A DNA stretch of 64,000 nucleotides. Origin: DATLLN01 sp963720885 (GTDB lineage Bacteria; Actinomycetota; Thermoleophilia; Gaiellales; JAICJC01). The notes beneath the pieces are model-generated. The model was not told the origin of the DNA, ran no database searches, and was given only the letters and a program-made list of their open reading frames with translations. This document shows positions 53,776 through 62,766 of this stretch, piece by piece; positions within the stretch are counted from its first letter, which is position 1; each line of letters starts with the position of its first letter. Made by a program: the position numbers and the translations under genes. The stretch covers positions 496,001 through 560,000 of the forward strand of contig CAVRGW010000005.1 of assembly GCA_963720885.1 (NCBI GenBank). The letters are read 5' to 3'.

Positions 53776-55395
53776 ATGCCTCTCCCCCACGGTGTCCTCA
53801 CCCGGCGGGCCACCCGGTCGCACGGGCTCCTGATCGCGACGATCGCCGTCGCCGCCGTGGCCGTGCAGCGCGGGTACAGCGGTCCGGCCATCCTGGCGGT
53901 CGCCTGCGCCGGCGCTCTGGCGTCGATCGATGCCGTTCGCACCGCCCGGCGCGTCGATTCCGGGTTGTCCGCGCTCCGCGACGCGGCCGAGCGCGCGTCG
54001 GCCGGTGACCTGACCGCGCACTCGGACGTCCCGCACAACGCCGACCTGGACGCGGCCGCGGGGGCGTTCTCGGCGATGGTCACCTCGGTCGCCGACCTTG
54101 TCGAGCGGATGGCGACGGTCAGCGGCTCGCTGGCCTCGGCCAGCACCGGCATCGCCGCCAGCTCGCGCGGCGCCGACGTCGCGATGGGCGAGGTCGCGGA
54201 GTCGGTCGGATCGCTGGCGGCGGGGATCGAGCACCAGGCGACGCGCATCGAGGACGTCCGCCAGGCGGCAGAGCAGATGGCCGCCGCCGTCGAGGTCGCA
54301 GCGCGTGGCGGCGAGCGGGCCTCCGCCGAGGCCGAGCGGGCCAGCGGCCTGGCGGCCGGCGGCGTGGAGACCGCCGAGCGGGCACACCGGGCGATGAACG
54401 CGGTCAACGAATCGGCGGTCGTGATGACCGCGACCATGCAGGAGCTGGCGGCCAACTCGCAGCGGATCGGCAGCATCGTCGAGACGATCACCGCCATCGC
54501 CTCGCAGACCAACCTGCTGGCCTTGAACGCGGCCATCGAGGCGGCACGCGCCGGCGAGCAGGGACGCGGGTTCGCGGTGGTCGCCGATGAGGTCCGCAAG
54601 CTGGCCGAGGAGTCGCAGCGCTCGGCTGCGACCATCGCCGAGCTGATCGCGCGCATCCAGGAGCAGACCGCCCATGCCGTGTCGGTGGTCGAGGAGACGT
54701 CGCAGCGCAGCGAGGAGAGCGCCTCCGCTGTCGGCGAGGCGCGCGAGTCGTTCGGGATGATCGGCGCCGCCGTCGGCGAGGTCGCCGAGCTGGTGGCCGG
54801 GATCGCGCTCAACGTGGGCCGCATCAGCTCCGAGTCGGGCACCGTCGGGGAGGGCATCGTCGAGATCGCCGGCCTGGCCGAGACCTCGGCCAGCTCGTCC
54901 GACCAGGTGGCCCGCTCGGCCACGGCCACGCGCCGGTCGACAAACGAGATCGCCCATGCCGCCTGCGGCCTCGAGACCGCCGCCGCCGAGCTGGACGGCC
55001 TGGTCGGCCAGTTCAAGACCGGCGAGGTCGGCGCGGTGTTTCGCTGCGCGATGGACGCCGACTGGACGATGCAGCTGATGAGCGACTCGATCGTCTCGAT
55101 CACCGGCCATTCCGCCGCGGAGTTCATCGGCAACCGCGTCCGCACCTACGCGAGCGTCATCCACCCCGACGATTCGGGCCGGGTGGACGAGCTGGTCGGC
55201 GCCGCCGTCAACGAGGCGCGCCCGTACTCGATCACCTACCGGGTGCTCCACGCCGACGGCACCGTGCGCTGGGTGAAGGAACACGGACGGCCGCACATCC
55301 AGCCGGGCACGCGTACGCCGGACTGGCTGGACGGCGTGATCGTGCCGATCGACGCGCCGGCCGAGCAGCCGGTCGAGTTCCGCGCTGCGGCCTGA
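53776..55395 (+). CDS. Methyl-accepting chemotaxis-type receptor with C-terminal PAS domain
   Basis: 539 residues: one or two N-terminal membrane helices (residues 18-50) with almost no extracytoplasmic loop, a HAMP-like segment (GDLTAHSDVPHNADLDAAAGAF), a signalling coiled coil with the hairpin tip (IASQTNLLALNAAIEAARAGEQGRGFAVVADEVRKLAEES), and after it a PAS_3-type domain (FRCAMDADWTMQLMSDSIVSITGHSAAEF to GTVRWVKEHGRP). A sensor downstream of the signalling tip is unusual and suggests detection of a cytoplasmic signal. No che genes are in the window. Confidence 0.9.
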   Translation: MPLPHGVLTRRATRSHGLLIATIAVAAVAVQRGYSGPAILAVACAGALASIDAVRTARRVDSGLSALRDAAERASAGDLTAHSDVPHNADLDAAAGAFSAMVTSVADLVERMATVSGSLASASTGIAASSRGADVAMGEVAESVGSLAAGIEHQATRIEDVRQAAEQMAAAVEVAARGGERASAEAERASGLAAGGVETAERAHRAMNAVNESAVVMTATMQELAANSQRIGSIVETITAIASQTNLLALNAAIEAARAGEQGRGFAVVADEVRKLAEESQRSAATIAELIARIQEQTAHAVSVVEETSQRSEESASAVGEARESFGMIGAAVGEVAELVAGIALNVGRISSESGTVGEGIVEIAGLAETSASSSDQVARSATATRRSTNEIAHAACGLETAAAELDGLVGQFKTGEVGAVFRCAMDADWTMQLMSDSIVSITGHSAAEFIGNRVRTYASVIHPDDSGRVDELVGAAVNEARPYSITYRVLHADGTVRWVKEHGRPHIQPGTRTPDWLDGVIVPIDAPAEQPVEFRAAA

Positions 55396-55417
55396 GCCGC
55401 AGTGTGATAGAGCCGAC

Positions 55418-55447
55418 TTGACCTCCGGGGAATCTCCGACGCATACT
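55418..55447 (+). promoter_or_regulatory. Sigma-70-like promoter of the tRNA-like gene
   Basis: TTGACC (55418-55423), an 18-base spacer and CATACT (55442-55447). The predicted transcription start falls at about 55454, two bases before the acceptor stem. It is the best two-box promoter in the window. Confidence 0.6.
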
Positions 55448-55455
55448 CGGCCAAC

Positions 55456-55529
55456 GCGGCGGTAGCTCAGCTGGCAGAGCGCTGCGGAGACCATCCGTAG
55501 AGACGGGAGTTCGAGACTCTCTCGCCGCT
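55456..55529 (+). tRNA. tRNA-like gene with non-canonical anticodon arm
   Basis: Acceptor (GCGGCGG/TCGCCGC), D-arm (GCTC/GAGC) and T-arm (GGGAG-TTCGAGA-CTCTC) are normal. The anticodon arm is not: a TGCGG/CCGTA stem leaves the loop AGACCAT with G, not U, at position 33 and a nominal ACC anticodon, and an extra base sits between D and anticodon stems. The alternative is a 7-bp stem with a 5-base GACCA loop. It may be a decayed tRNA, a sequencing error, or a tRNA-like RNA with another job. The strong promoter argues that it is transcribed. Confidence 0.6.
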
Positions 55530-55538
55530 TCGCGGTGC

Positions 55539-55955
55539 CTAGAGCGGCACCGCGCAGTCGCGGCAGACCGCGAACGAGGCGCTGGTCACGGTGCCGTCGG
55601 TGACCTGCACCCAGTGCGAGGCGGTGGCGGCGACGACGAAGTAGCGGCCGGGCGCGAGCCCGTCCACCTCGAAGCGCCCTGCATCGTCGGTCGCCGTCGT
55701 GGCGATCGGGGCGGGCTCGTCGACGCGCGGCGGGCCGACCACGGCGAACGCCTTGGTGTAGACGCCGACCTTGGCATGCGGCAGCGGGGCCAGGGACGAG
55801 CGGTCGGAGCCGGGGAAGCTTTGGACGAGGCCTGAGATGCCAGTCGCGCCGGCGCTCGATGACCCGCCGCCGCTGTCAGCGCTGCTGCCGGTGGCCGAGC
55901 CGCACCCGGCCAGCGCGAGCGCTGCGAATGCCGCGATGATCGTGAGACGTCGCAT
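55539..55955 (-). CDS. Lipoprotein with a carboxypeptidase-regulatory-like domain
   Basis: 138 residues: lipobox ALAGCG (Cys near 18), Ser/Gly-rich linker, then an immunoglobulin-like fold (LAPLPHAKVGVYTK, ATTATDDAGRFEVDGLAPGRYFVVA) of the CarboxypepD_reg or SpaA kind. The C-terminus has CRDC, which may bind metal or form a disulfide. It converges on the tRNA-like gene ten bases away. Confidence 0.8.
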   Translation of the reverse strand: MRRLTIIAAFAALALAGCGSATGSSADSGGGSSSAGATGISGLVQSFPGSDRSSLAPLPHAKVGVYTKAFAVVGPPRVDEPAPIATTATDDAGRFEVDGLAPGRYFVVAATASHWVQVTDGTVTSASFAVCRDCAVPL

Positions 55956-55990
55956 ACCGATCAGACGGCGGGCCCAGTCATCGGGTTCCC

Positions 55991-56710
55991 CTACGGCAGT
56001 TCGGCCCGGGTCATCGCCCGCGCGCCGAGCAGCGCACCGGCCACCGACGCGACGATCAGGACGACGGCGGCCGTCGCCGGCGAGACGACCCCAGCGGCCG
56101 ACTGGGGCAGCTGCTCGGCGACCAGCGCGCGTCCGTACGCCGCGATCGACAGCCGGTCAGCGGACGCTGCGTAGGTGGCGATCGAGCCCTCCCACAGCAG
56201 GATGTAGATCACTCCGACCACGATCGGGCGGCGCACCTGCAGCGACAGCCAGCCCCCGACCGCGCAGTACGCGAGAGCCGCCAGCGCGACCCCCAGGGCC
56301 GGCCAGAACAGGAGGGCCACCGTCACGTCGCCGGTCAGCGCCAGCAGGCCGCAGACCACGACGCTGGGAACGAGCAGCGCGAGGCACACCGTCCAGGCGG
56401 CCAGGATCTTCGCAACCACGATCCCCAGCCGCGGCAGCGGCGTGGCCGCCAGGTAGAGGATCGTGCCGTCCTCGCGCTCGTCGCCGATCGCGCTGACGCC
56501 GACGATCAGCGCCACCAGCGCCGTGATCACGGGGATGAACAGGCGCTGGACGAGCCGGGAGTAGAACCGGTGCGGGTCGGCGTCGGCGTCCGCGGCCAGG
56601 GAGAACACGACCGCCATCAACACCGGGGCGAGGCTGAGCAGGACGAGCGCCAGCGTCCGCCGCTGGCCGAGCAGCGCGCGGATCGTCAGGCCGTAGATCG
56701 GACGGCTCAC
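55991..56710 (-). CDS. ABC-2-type transporter permease
   Basis: 239 residues with six transmembrane helices and the ABC-2 signature GDEREDGTILYLAATPLPR between helices 2 and 3. It overlaps the ATPase stop (ATGA-type junction at 56707-56710), last of a four-gene cluster. Confidence 0.88.
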   Translation of the reverse strand: MSRPIYGLTIRALLGQRRTLALVLLSLAPVLMAVVFSLAADADADPHRFYSRLVQRLFIPVITALVALIVGVSAIGDEREDGTILYLAATPLPRLGIVVAKILAAWTVCLALLVPSVVVCGLLALTGDVTVALLFWPALGVALAALAYCAVGGWLSLQVRRPIVVGVIYILLWEGSIATYAASADRLSIAAYGRALVAEQLPQSAAGVVSPATAAVVLIVASVAGALLGARAMTRAELP

Positions 56711-57654
56711 CGCGCCGCCCCCCGCGCCCGGTCGTGAAGATAGGCGTAGACGCTCTCCAGGTCGTCCCCCACCGGCTCCACCCGCCGCAGCGAGGTCGCC
56801 GTCTCGACGGCGGCCACGGGCAACAGCCGGCTGAACCGGTCGACGTCGTCCGTGTCGACGGTGAAGCCGTCCTCGGCGAGCTGCACCGCGGACACTGCCG
56901 CCGCGCCCACCAGATCGCGCGCAAGGCTCGTGCCGTCGCCGTCGGTCGTGACACGCACACGCCGGGGCCGGTCGGAGATCAGCTGGCGGATCTCGGCGGT
57001 CTCGCCCTCCGCGACCAGCCGCCCGTTGACCAGCACCAGCACCCGCGGCGCCATCCGCTCGACCTCGTGCAGCACGTGCGAGGACACGATCACCGTGCGG
57101 CCCGACTCGCCCAGCGTCCGCAACAGCTCGACGACGTGCCGGCGGTGCGCCGGGTCGAGCCCGTTCAGCGGCTCGTCCAGCAACAGCACGTCGGGGTCGT
57201 GCGCCAGCGCCTGGGCCAGCTTGACGCGCTGCCGCAGCCCATGCGAGAACCCGCCGACCTTCCGGTCGGCCACGTCGTTCAGGTCGACCTCGGTGATCGC
57301 CCGCTCGGCGGCGTCCGCCGGATCGCGCATTCCGCGAAGCCGGGCGCAGATCGTGACCACCTCGCGCGCCGTCAGGAAGGGCCAGGGCGGGCTGTGGTCG
57401 GGCACGATGCCCAGGCGCCGATAGACGTCCGGCGTCCGCCGAGGATCCATGCCGAGCACCCGCACGGACCCGGCGCTGGGCGTCGAGAAGCCGCCGCAGA
57501 GGCGGAGTGCCGTCGACTTGCCCGCTCCGTTATGGCCGAGCAGGCCGGTGACCCCCGGCCCGATGGTGAAGCTGACGTCGGCCAGGGCGACCGTGTCGCC
57601 GTACCACCGCGAGACGTTGGTGAACTCGATCGCGGGCTGCGTCTGGTCGCTCAC
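56707..57654 (-). CDS. ABC transporter ATPase
   Basis: 315 residues: Walker A GHNGAGKSTALRL, signature FSHGLRQRVKLAQAL, Walker B VLLLDEPLNGLDP, H-loop VSSHVLHEVE, then a C-terminal regulatory domain. GTG at 57654 overlaps the stop of the upstream permease (GTGA). It pairs with the permease at 55991 for export, with no substrate predictable. Confidence 0.92.
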   Translation of the reverse strand: MSDQTQPAIEFTNVSRWYGDTVALADVSFTIGPGVTGLLGHNGAGKSTALRLCGGFSTPSAGSVRVLGMDPRRTPDVYRRLGIVPDHSPPWPFLTAREVVTICARLRGMRDPADAAERAITEVDLNDVADRKVGGFSHGLRQRVKLAQALAHDPDVLLLDEPLNGLDPAHRRHVVELLRTLGESGRTVIVSSHVLHEVERMAPRVLVLVNGRLVAEGETAEIRQLISDRPRRVRVTTDGDGTSLARDLVGAAAVSAVQLAEDGFTVDTDDVDRFSRLLPVAAVETATSLRRVEPVGDDLESVYAYLHDRARGAAR

Positions 57655-58511
57655 ACGTCCACCGTCCGGTAGCGCCAGATCAACAGCGCCAGGCTGGCCG
57701 CCACGACCACGAAGTAGTCCGCCACGTACCAACCGGGCGACAGATCGGCCTGGAAATCGGGGTACAGCCCTTCGACCAGGTGCAGCGGCGCCACGGGGAA
57801 CGCGAGCAGCTCCAGCTTGAACGTCCCGGTCGCCTCGGCCAGCGTCGCGCCGACGATCGTGGGCACGGTGATCAGCGCCAGGTAGCCGCCCACCGCGAAC
57901 GCCCGCCGCCCGGTCAGGGATGCGACCGCGAGGCCGAGCAGGCCGAACCAGACGGCCAGCGCGATGCCGCCGACCGTGATCCGCAGCGCATCGGCCAGAT
58001 GATCCTGCACGTATCCGACCGGATGCACGGCGAACAGCACGTTGCCCGCATACAGGAACCACATCGGCACCAGTGTCAGCAGCAGCAACGGCACGATCGC
58101 GCTCAGCACCTTGCCGAACACGTACTGGCCGCGGGTGAGGGCGGTCGAGAAGTACAGCGTCAGCACCCGGTCGCGCCGGTCGGGACACAACAGCTCCGGC
58201 GTCGTCACGGCCGCGAACAGGGTGATCACCAGCCCGATCATGCCGGCGTAGTCGCGATAGGGCAACGCCGTCTCGATGTTGATCTGCACTCGGGTCGAGA
58301 ACAGCGCCCGTAGGCCGAGCACGACGACGGCCGGCGCGAACGCGATCAGGGTCAGCGCGATCGGGATCAGCTTGACCTTCCAGCTGCGCCGCGCGCCCAT
58401 CGACCGCAGGGCGCTCCAGCGAGCCAGCGAGATGATCGCCGCGCCCTCGCCGTCGAGCTCGCCCTCGAACCGCGTGAAGCGGACGTCGTGAACCCGGGTC
58501 TCGGTACTCAC
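57651..58511 (-). CDS. ABC-2-type transporter permease
   Basis: 286 residues. After a soluble N-terminus, six transmembrane helices; an ABC-2 pattern is seen in CPDRRDRVLTLYFSTALTRGQYV. Overlaps the upstream ATPase by four bases and the downstream ATPase by four. Confidence 0.85.
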   Translation of the reverse strand: MSTETRVHDVRFTRFEGELDGEGAAIISLARWSALRSMGARRSWKVKLIPIALTLIAFAPAVVVLGLRALFSTRVQINIETALPYRDYAGMIGLVITLFAAVTTPELLCPDRRDRVLTLYFSTALTRGQYVFGKVLSAIVPLLLLTLVPMWFLYAGNVLFAVHPVGYVQDHLADALRITVGGIALAVWFGLLGLAVASLTGRRAFAVGGYLALITVPTIVGATLAEATGTFKLELLAFPVAPLHLVEGLYPDFQADLSPGWYVADYFVVVAASLALLIWRYRTVDV

Positions 58512-59425
58512 GTCATCGCCTCCAGCAGGCTGTCCTCGAGCGTCGGCCCGGCCGGCCGCATCTCACGCAGCCCGGCGCCGCTCTCGGCGGCGGCGTCGCG
58601 GACGACGTCGGGAAGAGTTCCCGGCTCCGGGCCGGAGACCACCAGCACCTCGTCGGCGGCATCCTCGACGGTCGCGCCGCGGCGGGCGACCGCCGCACGG
58701 AAGGCCGCGATCTCGCCCGAGACCCGTACGTGTAGCGACGCCGGCGCGTCCCGCCCCTCGGTCTCGATCGGCCGCGACACGGCCACCTGTCCCTCCCGCA
58801 GCACGACCACCGCGTCGCACGTGCGAGCGATGTCCTCGAGCACGTGGGACGACATGATCACCGAGATCCCCAGCTCAGTGGACAGCCGGCGCACCAGGTG
58901 CAGCATCTCGTCACGCCCCGCCGGGTCGAGCCCGTTGGTGGGCTCGTCGAGGATCACCAGCCGGGGCGAGTGCACAATCGCCTGCGCGAGGTTCGTGCGC
59001 TGGCGCATGCCGACCGAGAACGTGCTGATCAGGCGCGAGCGCTCCTCCTCCAGGCCGACGTGGAACAGCACCTCGGAGCCGCGCAGCACCGCCGCCCGGT
59101 GGGGCAGCCCGCGCAGCTCGGCCATGTGGACGACGAAGTCCGCGGCGGTCATGCCCAGCGGCAGGCAGTCGTGCTCGGGCATGTAGCCCAGGCGCCGCCG
59201 GACGTCCCAGGACTGCCGGGCCGCGTCCAGGCCGAGCACCCGGATGCTCCCGGCGTCCGGCCGGACGAGTCCGAGCATCACCCGCATCAGTGTCGACTTG
59301 CCCGCGCCGTTCGCGCCCAGCAGGCCGATCGCCCGGTTGGTCATCGACACGCTGACATCCCGCAGCGCCTCGACCGCGCCGAAGCTCTTCGACACCCCCG
59401 CAGCCTCGACGATCGGTTCCGTCAC
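58508..59425 (-). CDS. ABC transporter ATPase
   Basis: 305 residues: Walker A GANGAGKSTLMRV, signature FSVGMRQRTNLAQ, Walker B LVILDEPTNGLDP, H-loop MSSHVLEDI. GTG start 8 bases after TATCCT (complement of 59434-59439). First gene of the cluster ATPase-permease-ATPase-permease, possibly two related exporters or one heteromer. Confidence 0.92.
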   Translation of the reverse strand: MTEPIVEAAGVSKSFGAVEALRDVSVSMTNRAIGLLGANGAGKSTLMRVMLGLVRPDAGSIRVLGLDAARQSWDVRRRLGYMPEHDCLPLGMTAADFVVHMAELRGLPHRAAVLRGSEVLFHVGLEEERSRLISTFSVGMRQRTNLAQAIVHSPRLVILDEPTNGLDPAGRDEMLHLVRRLSTELGISVIMSSHVLEDIARTCDAVVVLREGQVAVSRPIETEGRDAPASLHVRVSGEIAAFRAAVARRGATVEDAADEVLVVSGPEPGTLPDVVRDAAAESGAGLREMRPAGPTLEDSLLEAMT

Positions 59426-59496
59426 GGGGCGGGAGGATAGTGCGGGAGCGGTCTTTGGGTGTGCGTCCGTCTAACCGGTCCCTTAGAGTTCGGAGG

Positions 59497-60144
59497 ATGA
59501 ATCTCTCGGACGAGCAGCTGGCCGACCGGCTGTTCTCGGGCGGCCGCGCCGATCTGGTCGATGACGAGGGCGTGGTCGTCTCGCTGGTTCGCCGCTGGTC
59601 GGCGCGCGAGTGGGTGCGCGTGTCCGCGCCGCGGATGATGCTGGAGCCGGGACTGACGCTGACCGGTCAGGTGGAGACGGAGCCCGGCGTCCCGTGGACG
59701 CTGACGTTCGAGGTCGACGCCGTTCGCCAGGTCGGCCCGGCGGTGGACGAGGCGGAGCTGCGCATCACCTCATCCAGCATCTACCCGGAACGGCGCCGCA
59801 CACCGCGCGCCCAGGTCGGCGGTGCGCTGACGATCACGGCGCACTACGCCTCCGAGCTGATCTCCCAGCGCCAGTTCCGCGGCGAGTTCGACGTCGTGTC
59901 CGAGACCGGCTGTGCGATCGCCAGCGCCGAGCCGTTCTCGATCGGCGAGCAGCTGACCGTGACCGGGCGGCTACTGCTGGTTGGCAGGCTCGAGGCGGAT
60001 GTGGCCATCCGCTGCTCGCGGCCCGGCGAGACCGCGCGGACGACGATCTACGGCTGCGAGTGGGAGCGGCTGGATTCGGCGGCGCTGGAGACGCTCCGCC
60101 GGGTCGTCCAGACCTCGCTGGCCGAGGCGCCGACCGAGAGCTGA
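59497..60144 (+). CDS. PilZ-domain protein (paralogue 3, degenerate second motif)
   Basis: 215 residues with the layout of the PilZ genes at 33724 and 34971: N-terminal YcgR-like domain, then PilZ with RRTPR (RxxxR intact). The second motif reads VVSETG where DxSxxG is expected, so the Asp/Asn is lost. ATG at 59497 follows TAGAGT (59484-59489) by 7 bases and CGGAGG directly. Reduced c-di-GMP binding is possible. Confidence 0.82.
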   Translation: MNLSDEQLADRLFSGGRADLVDDEGVVVSLVRRWSAREWVRVSAPRMMLEPGLTLTGQVETEPGVPWTLTFEVDAVRQVGPAVDEAELRITSSSIYPERRRTPRAQVGGALTITAHYASELISQRQFRGEFDVVSETGCAIASAEPFSIGEQLTVTGRLLLVGRLEADVAIRCSRPGETARTTIYGCEWERLDSAALETLRRVVQTSLAEAPTES

Positions 60145-60149
60145 GCCGG

Positions 60150-61067
60150 CTAGGTCGGCTGCCACGCCGGGGTGACGTACCCCAGCTTGCTGGTCGTCGA
60201 CGTGACCTGCACGAACGTCCGCGTGTCGACGTTGACCGTCCACACGTTGGCGGTGCCGTTCTGGGTGCGGGTGAACGCGATCCGCGCGCCGTCCGGCGAC
60301 CACGTCGGGTAGCGCTCGCCCACGCTGCTCCCCGTCACCTGCGTCGTCTGACCGGATGACAGATCCTTGACCCAGATGTCGAGGTTGCCGCCGCGGGTCG
60401 ACTGGAACGCGATCTTCGAACCGTCCGGCGAGAACGAGGGGTACGAGTCGGCGTGCGGATCGGTCGTGATCCGCGTCAGCTGCCCAGTCTGCACGTTCTT
60501 CGTCCAGATGTCATAGTTCCCGGACCTGTTGCTGCCAAAGGCAACGGTCGTCCCGTCCGGCGAGAACTCGGGGAACTCGTCGAAGGCGCGCGAGTCCGTC
60601 AGCCGGGTGACGTTGCCCGAGCCGAGGTGCTTGAGGTAGATGTCCATGTTCCCGGCGACGCGGCGCATGAAGACCAGGCGATCGCCGTCGGGCCCCCACC
60701 GCGGGAACTCCTCGAAGTACGGGTTGTTGGTGATCCGCGTGACGCCGGTGCCGTCGGCCCGTGCGGTGAAGATGTTGCAGTTGCTGGTGCTCGGACACGA
60801 GTCGAACGCCAGATCGTTGCCGTTCGCCGACCACGCCGGGTCGAAGTTCAAGCGGCCGTTGCGGATCAGCACTGCCGGGGTGCCGCCCGCCGGATTGACC
60901 GTGAAGATCGACGTCGAGGGCGTGCCCGGAGCGTAGAACCGGGCCAGCGCGATCTTGCCGTTGCCTCCGGGGAATGCTGCCTCGACCGGAGGTGCCGCAG
61001 CGCCCGCCGTGCCGGCAACAAGCGCCAGTGCGGCGAGCCGCGTGAGGGTTGTGGTCGGGCGCATCAC
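60150..61067 (-). CDS. Secreted TolB-like PD40 propeller protein
   Basis: 305 residues: signal peptide (LTRLAALALVAGTAGAAA) and six PD40 blades of the form FPxFSPDGxxVAFxSxRxGNxDIW. Related in fold to periplasmic TolB but found as a stand-alone secreted protein in actinobacteria. The start may be the GTG at 61067 or the ATG one codon later; TACCGT lies about 9 bases upstream. Confidence 0.87.
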   Translation of the reverse strand: MMRPTTTLTRLAALALVAGTAGAAAPPVEAAFPGGNGKIALARFYAPGTPSTSIFTVNPAGGTPAVLIRNGRLNFDPAWSANGNDLAFDSCPSTSNCNIFTARADGTGVTRITNNPYFEEFPRWGPDGDRLVFMRRVAGNMDIYLKHLGSGNVTRLTDSRAFDEFPEFSPDGTTVAFGSNRSGNYDIWTKNVQTGQLTRITTDPHADSYPSFSPDGSKIAFQSTRGGNLDIWVKDLSSGQTTQVTGSSVGERYPTWSPDGARIAFTRTQNGTANVWTVNVDTRTFVQVTSTTSKLGYVTPAWQPT

Positions 61068-61216
61068 AACGCTGCACGGTAGAACACGATCGCGGCCGGT
61101 GCGCCAAATCCCCCTGCCGGGGGAGTGCCTGCGGCGGCGGGGCGACGGACACTTGAAGTGGGCGGTGGCTCCCCGCCCGCACGCTCCTCACTCCCGTCCC
61201 AGCGGAGGCAACACCC

Positions 61217-61411
61217 ATGTACACCCCCCGTACCCTCGATCGCGAGGACGACGTCTTCTCCTGGTCGCTCGACGCCGCCCCCGACGTCGTGCGCGAGTTC
61301 GACTGGGAGGACGGCGAAGCTCGCTCGCCCGTCGCCTGGGCGTCGGCCGTCATGCCGTCCGCCGCGCTGATCGCAGCGACGACCGTCGCCCTGCGCGGCG
61401 GGATCTTCTAG
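61217..61411 (+). CDS. Small acidic hypothetical protein with hydrophobic C-terminus
   Basis: 64 residues: an acidic N-terminal half (DREDDVFSWSLDAAPDVVRE) and a hydrophobic, weakly helical C-terminus (ASAVMPSAALIAATTVALRGG). GGAGG about 8 bases before the ATG supports translation. Ends in the CTAG at 61408-61411 that also stops gluQ. No family; a tail-anchored membrane peptide is possible. Confidence 0.55.
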   Translation: MYTPRTLDREDDVFSWSLDAAPDVVREFDWEDGEARSPVAWASAVMPSAALIAATTVALRGGIF

Positions 61412-62334
61412 CCGCCGGGTACCAGCCACGGCAGCGTCGCCGGTCGCCGCTCGATCTGCTCGAGGGCGAAGCTCCCGACCAGTTGCGCAGGCATGACCGC
61501 GCCCGACGCCGCGACCCCGGCCGACCGGGCGAGCGCACCGCAGATCTCCCCCGGCCGGATCCCGGCATCGCGCAGATCGGCGATCGCCACGGCGCCATGC
61601 CGCTTGCTCAGCCGTGCTCCATCCGGACCGAGCACCAGCGGCACGTGCGCGTAGGCCGGCCGCGGCAGGCCGAGCAGCGCCTGCAGCCCCGTCTGCGGAT
61701 CCGTGGCCGAGAGCAGGTCGTCGCCCCGGCACACGTCGGTCACGCCGTCCGCGGCGTCGTCCACCACCACCGCGAGGTGGTACGCGTAGAGCCCGTCGCT
61801 GCGGCGAACGACGATCTCCGAGCCGACGCCCGTGGCGAGCTCGCCAGCGAGCCGGTCGACCACCGGCGGGTCCGGGGCGGGTGTCTCGATCCGCAGCGAC
61901 GCCTTCCGCCCCTCGGCCCGGAGCGCGTGCCGGCCCGGCTCGTCCAGATCGCGGCAACGCGCCGCGCAGCGCGGCGTCTCGTCGGACGCGCCGTGCGGCG
62001 CCGAGGCCTCGCGCAGCTCGCGGCGCGTGCAGAAGCACTCGAAGACCCGGCCGTCGGCCCGCAGCCGTGCGATCGCCGCGCCATATGCCGCATCCCGCGT
62101 CGACTGGGCGGGCACCTCGGCGTCCCAGCCGAGGCCGAGCCACTCGAGATCGTGCCGCAGTCCGTCCGCGAATCCGGGGCGGCAGCGGTCGCGGTCGAGA
62201 TCCTCGATCCGCAGCAGCATGCGACCCCCGCGCGCCCGCACGTCGAGCCAGGCCAGCAGCGCGGTGCGGGCGTTGCCCAGGTGCATCGCGCCGCTTGGGC
62301 TCGGCGCAAAGCGGCCGACAGGATGTGCTGGCAT
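61408..62334 (-). CDS. gluQ: Glutamyl-queuosine tRNA(Asp) synthetase
   Basis: 308 residues, a GluRS catalytic core without the anticodon domain. HIGH-type motif SGAMHLGNARTA, KMSKS-type motif ARLSKRHGA, and zinc Cys in ECFCTRREL and TPRCAARCRD. It attaches glutamate to queuosine in the anticodon of tRNA-Asp. ATG 7 bases after TACGAT (complement of 62342-62347). Confidence 0.92.
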   Translation of the reverse strand: MPAHPVGRFAPSPSGAMHLGNARTALLAWLDVRARGGRMLLRIEDLDRDRCRPGFADGLRHDLEWLGLGWDAEVPAQSTRDAAYGAAIARLRADGRVFECFCTRRELREASAPHGASDETPRCAARCRDLDEPGRHALRAEGRKASLRIETPAPDPPVVDRLAGELATGVGSEIVVRRSDGLYAYHLAVVVDDAADGVTDVCRGDDLLSATDPQTGLQALLGLPRPAYAHVPLVLGPDGARLSKRHGAVAIADLRDAGIRPGEICGALARSAGVAASGAVMPAQLVGSFALEQIERRPATLPWLVPGG

Positions 62335-62374
62335 GCCGTGGATCGTATGGGGAGCCCACGGCTATGCTGTTGTC

Positions 62375-62707
62375 ATGACCGCTGCGCTGATCGCCTTGAT
62401 CCTCGTGATCCTCTTCCTGGCGTTCGGCTTCGGCGCGCTCGGCTTCGCGCTCGGTGTGTTCTGGACGATGCTCTGGTACGCGGTCGTCGGCCTTGTGATC
62501 GGCGGCCTCGGTCGGTTGTTCGTGTCGGGCCGGCGTGACATCGGGCTGGCGGCGACCGCGCTCTATGGCATCGCCGGCGCGCTGCTCGGCGGCGTGATCG
62601 CGAACGACTGGCTCGACCTCGGCTGGCTCGGGCAGTTCCTGACGGCCATCGCCGTGGCCGCGGTGCTGGTCGCGATCACCGTGCCTCGCACCCGCGCGCG
62701 CGCCTAG
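62375..62707 (+). CDS. GlsB/YeaQ/YmgE-type membrane protein
   Basis: 110 residues, three to four transmembrane helices, with the GGLGRLFVSGRRDIGLAATALYGIAGALLGG pattern of the transglycosylase-associated (GlsB/YeaQ) family, small stress-induced envelope proteins. ATG at 62375 follows TATGCT (62363-62368) by 6 bases. Confidence 0.85.
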   Translation: MTAALIALILVILFLAFGFGALGFALGVFWTMLWYAVVGLVIGGLGRLFVSGRRDIGLAATALYGIAGALLGGVIANDWLDLGWLGQFLTAIAVAAVLVAITVPRTRARA

Positions 62708-62766
62708 CCCTCTCAATCCGCCTCGGCTGCGTCCGATTACCGTGCCACCCCTATCCGGAGGCGTGT

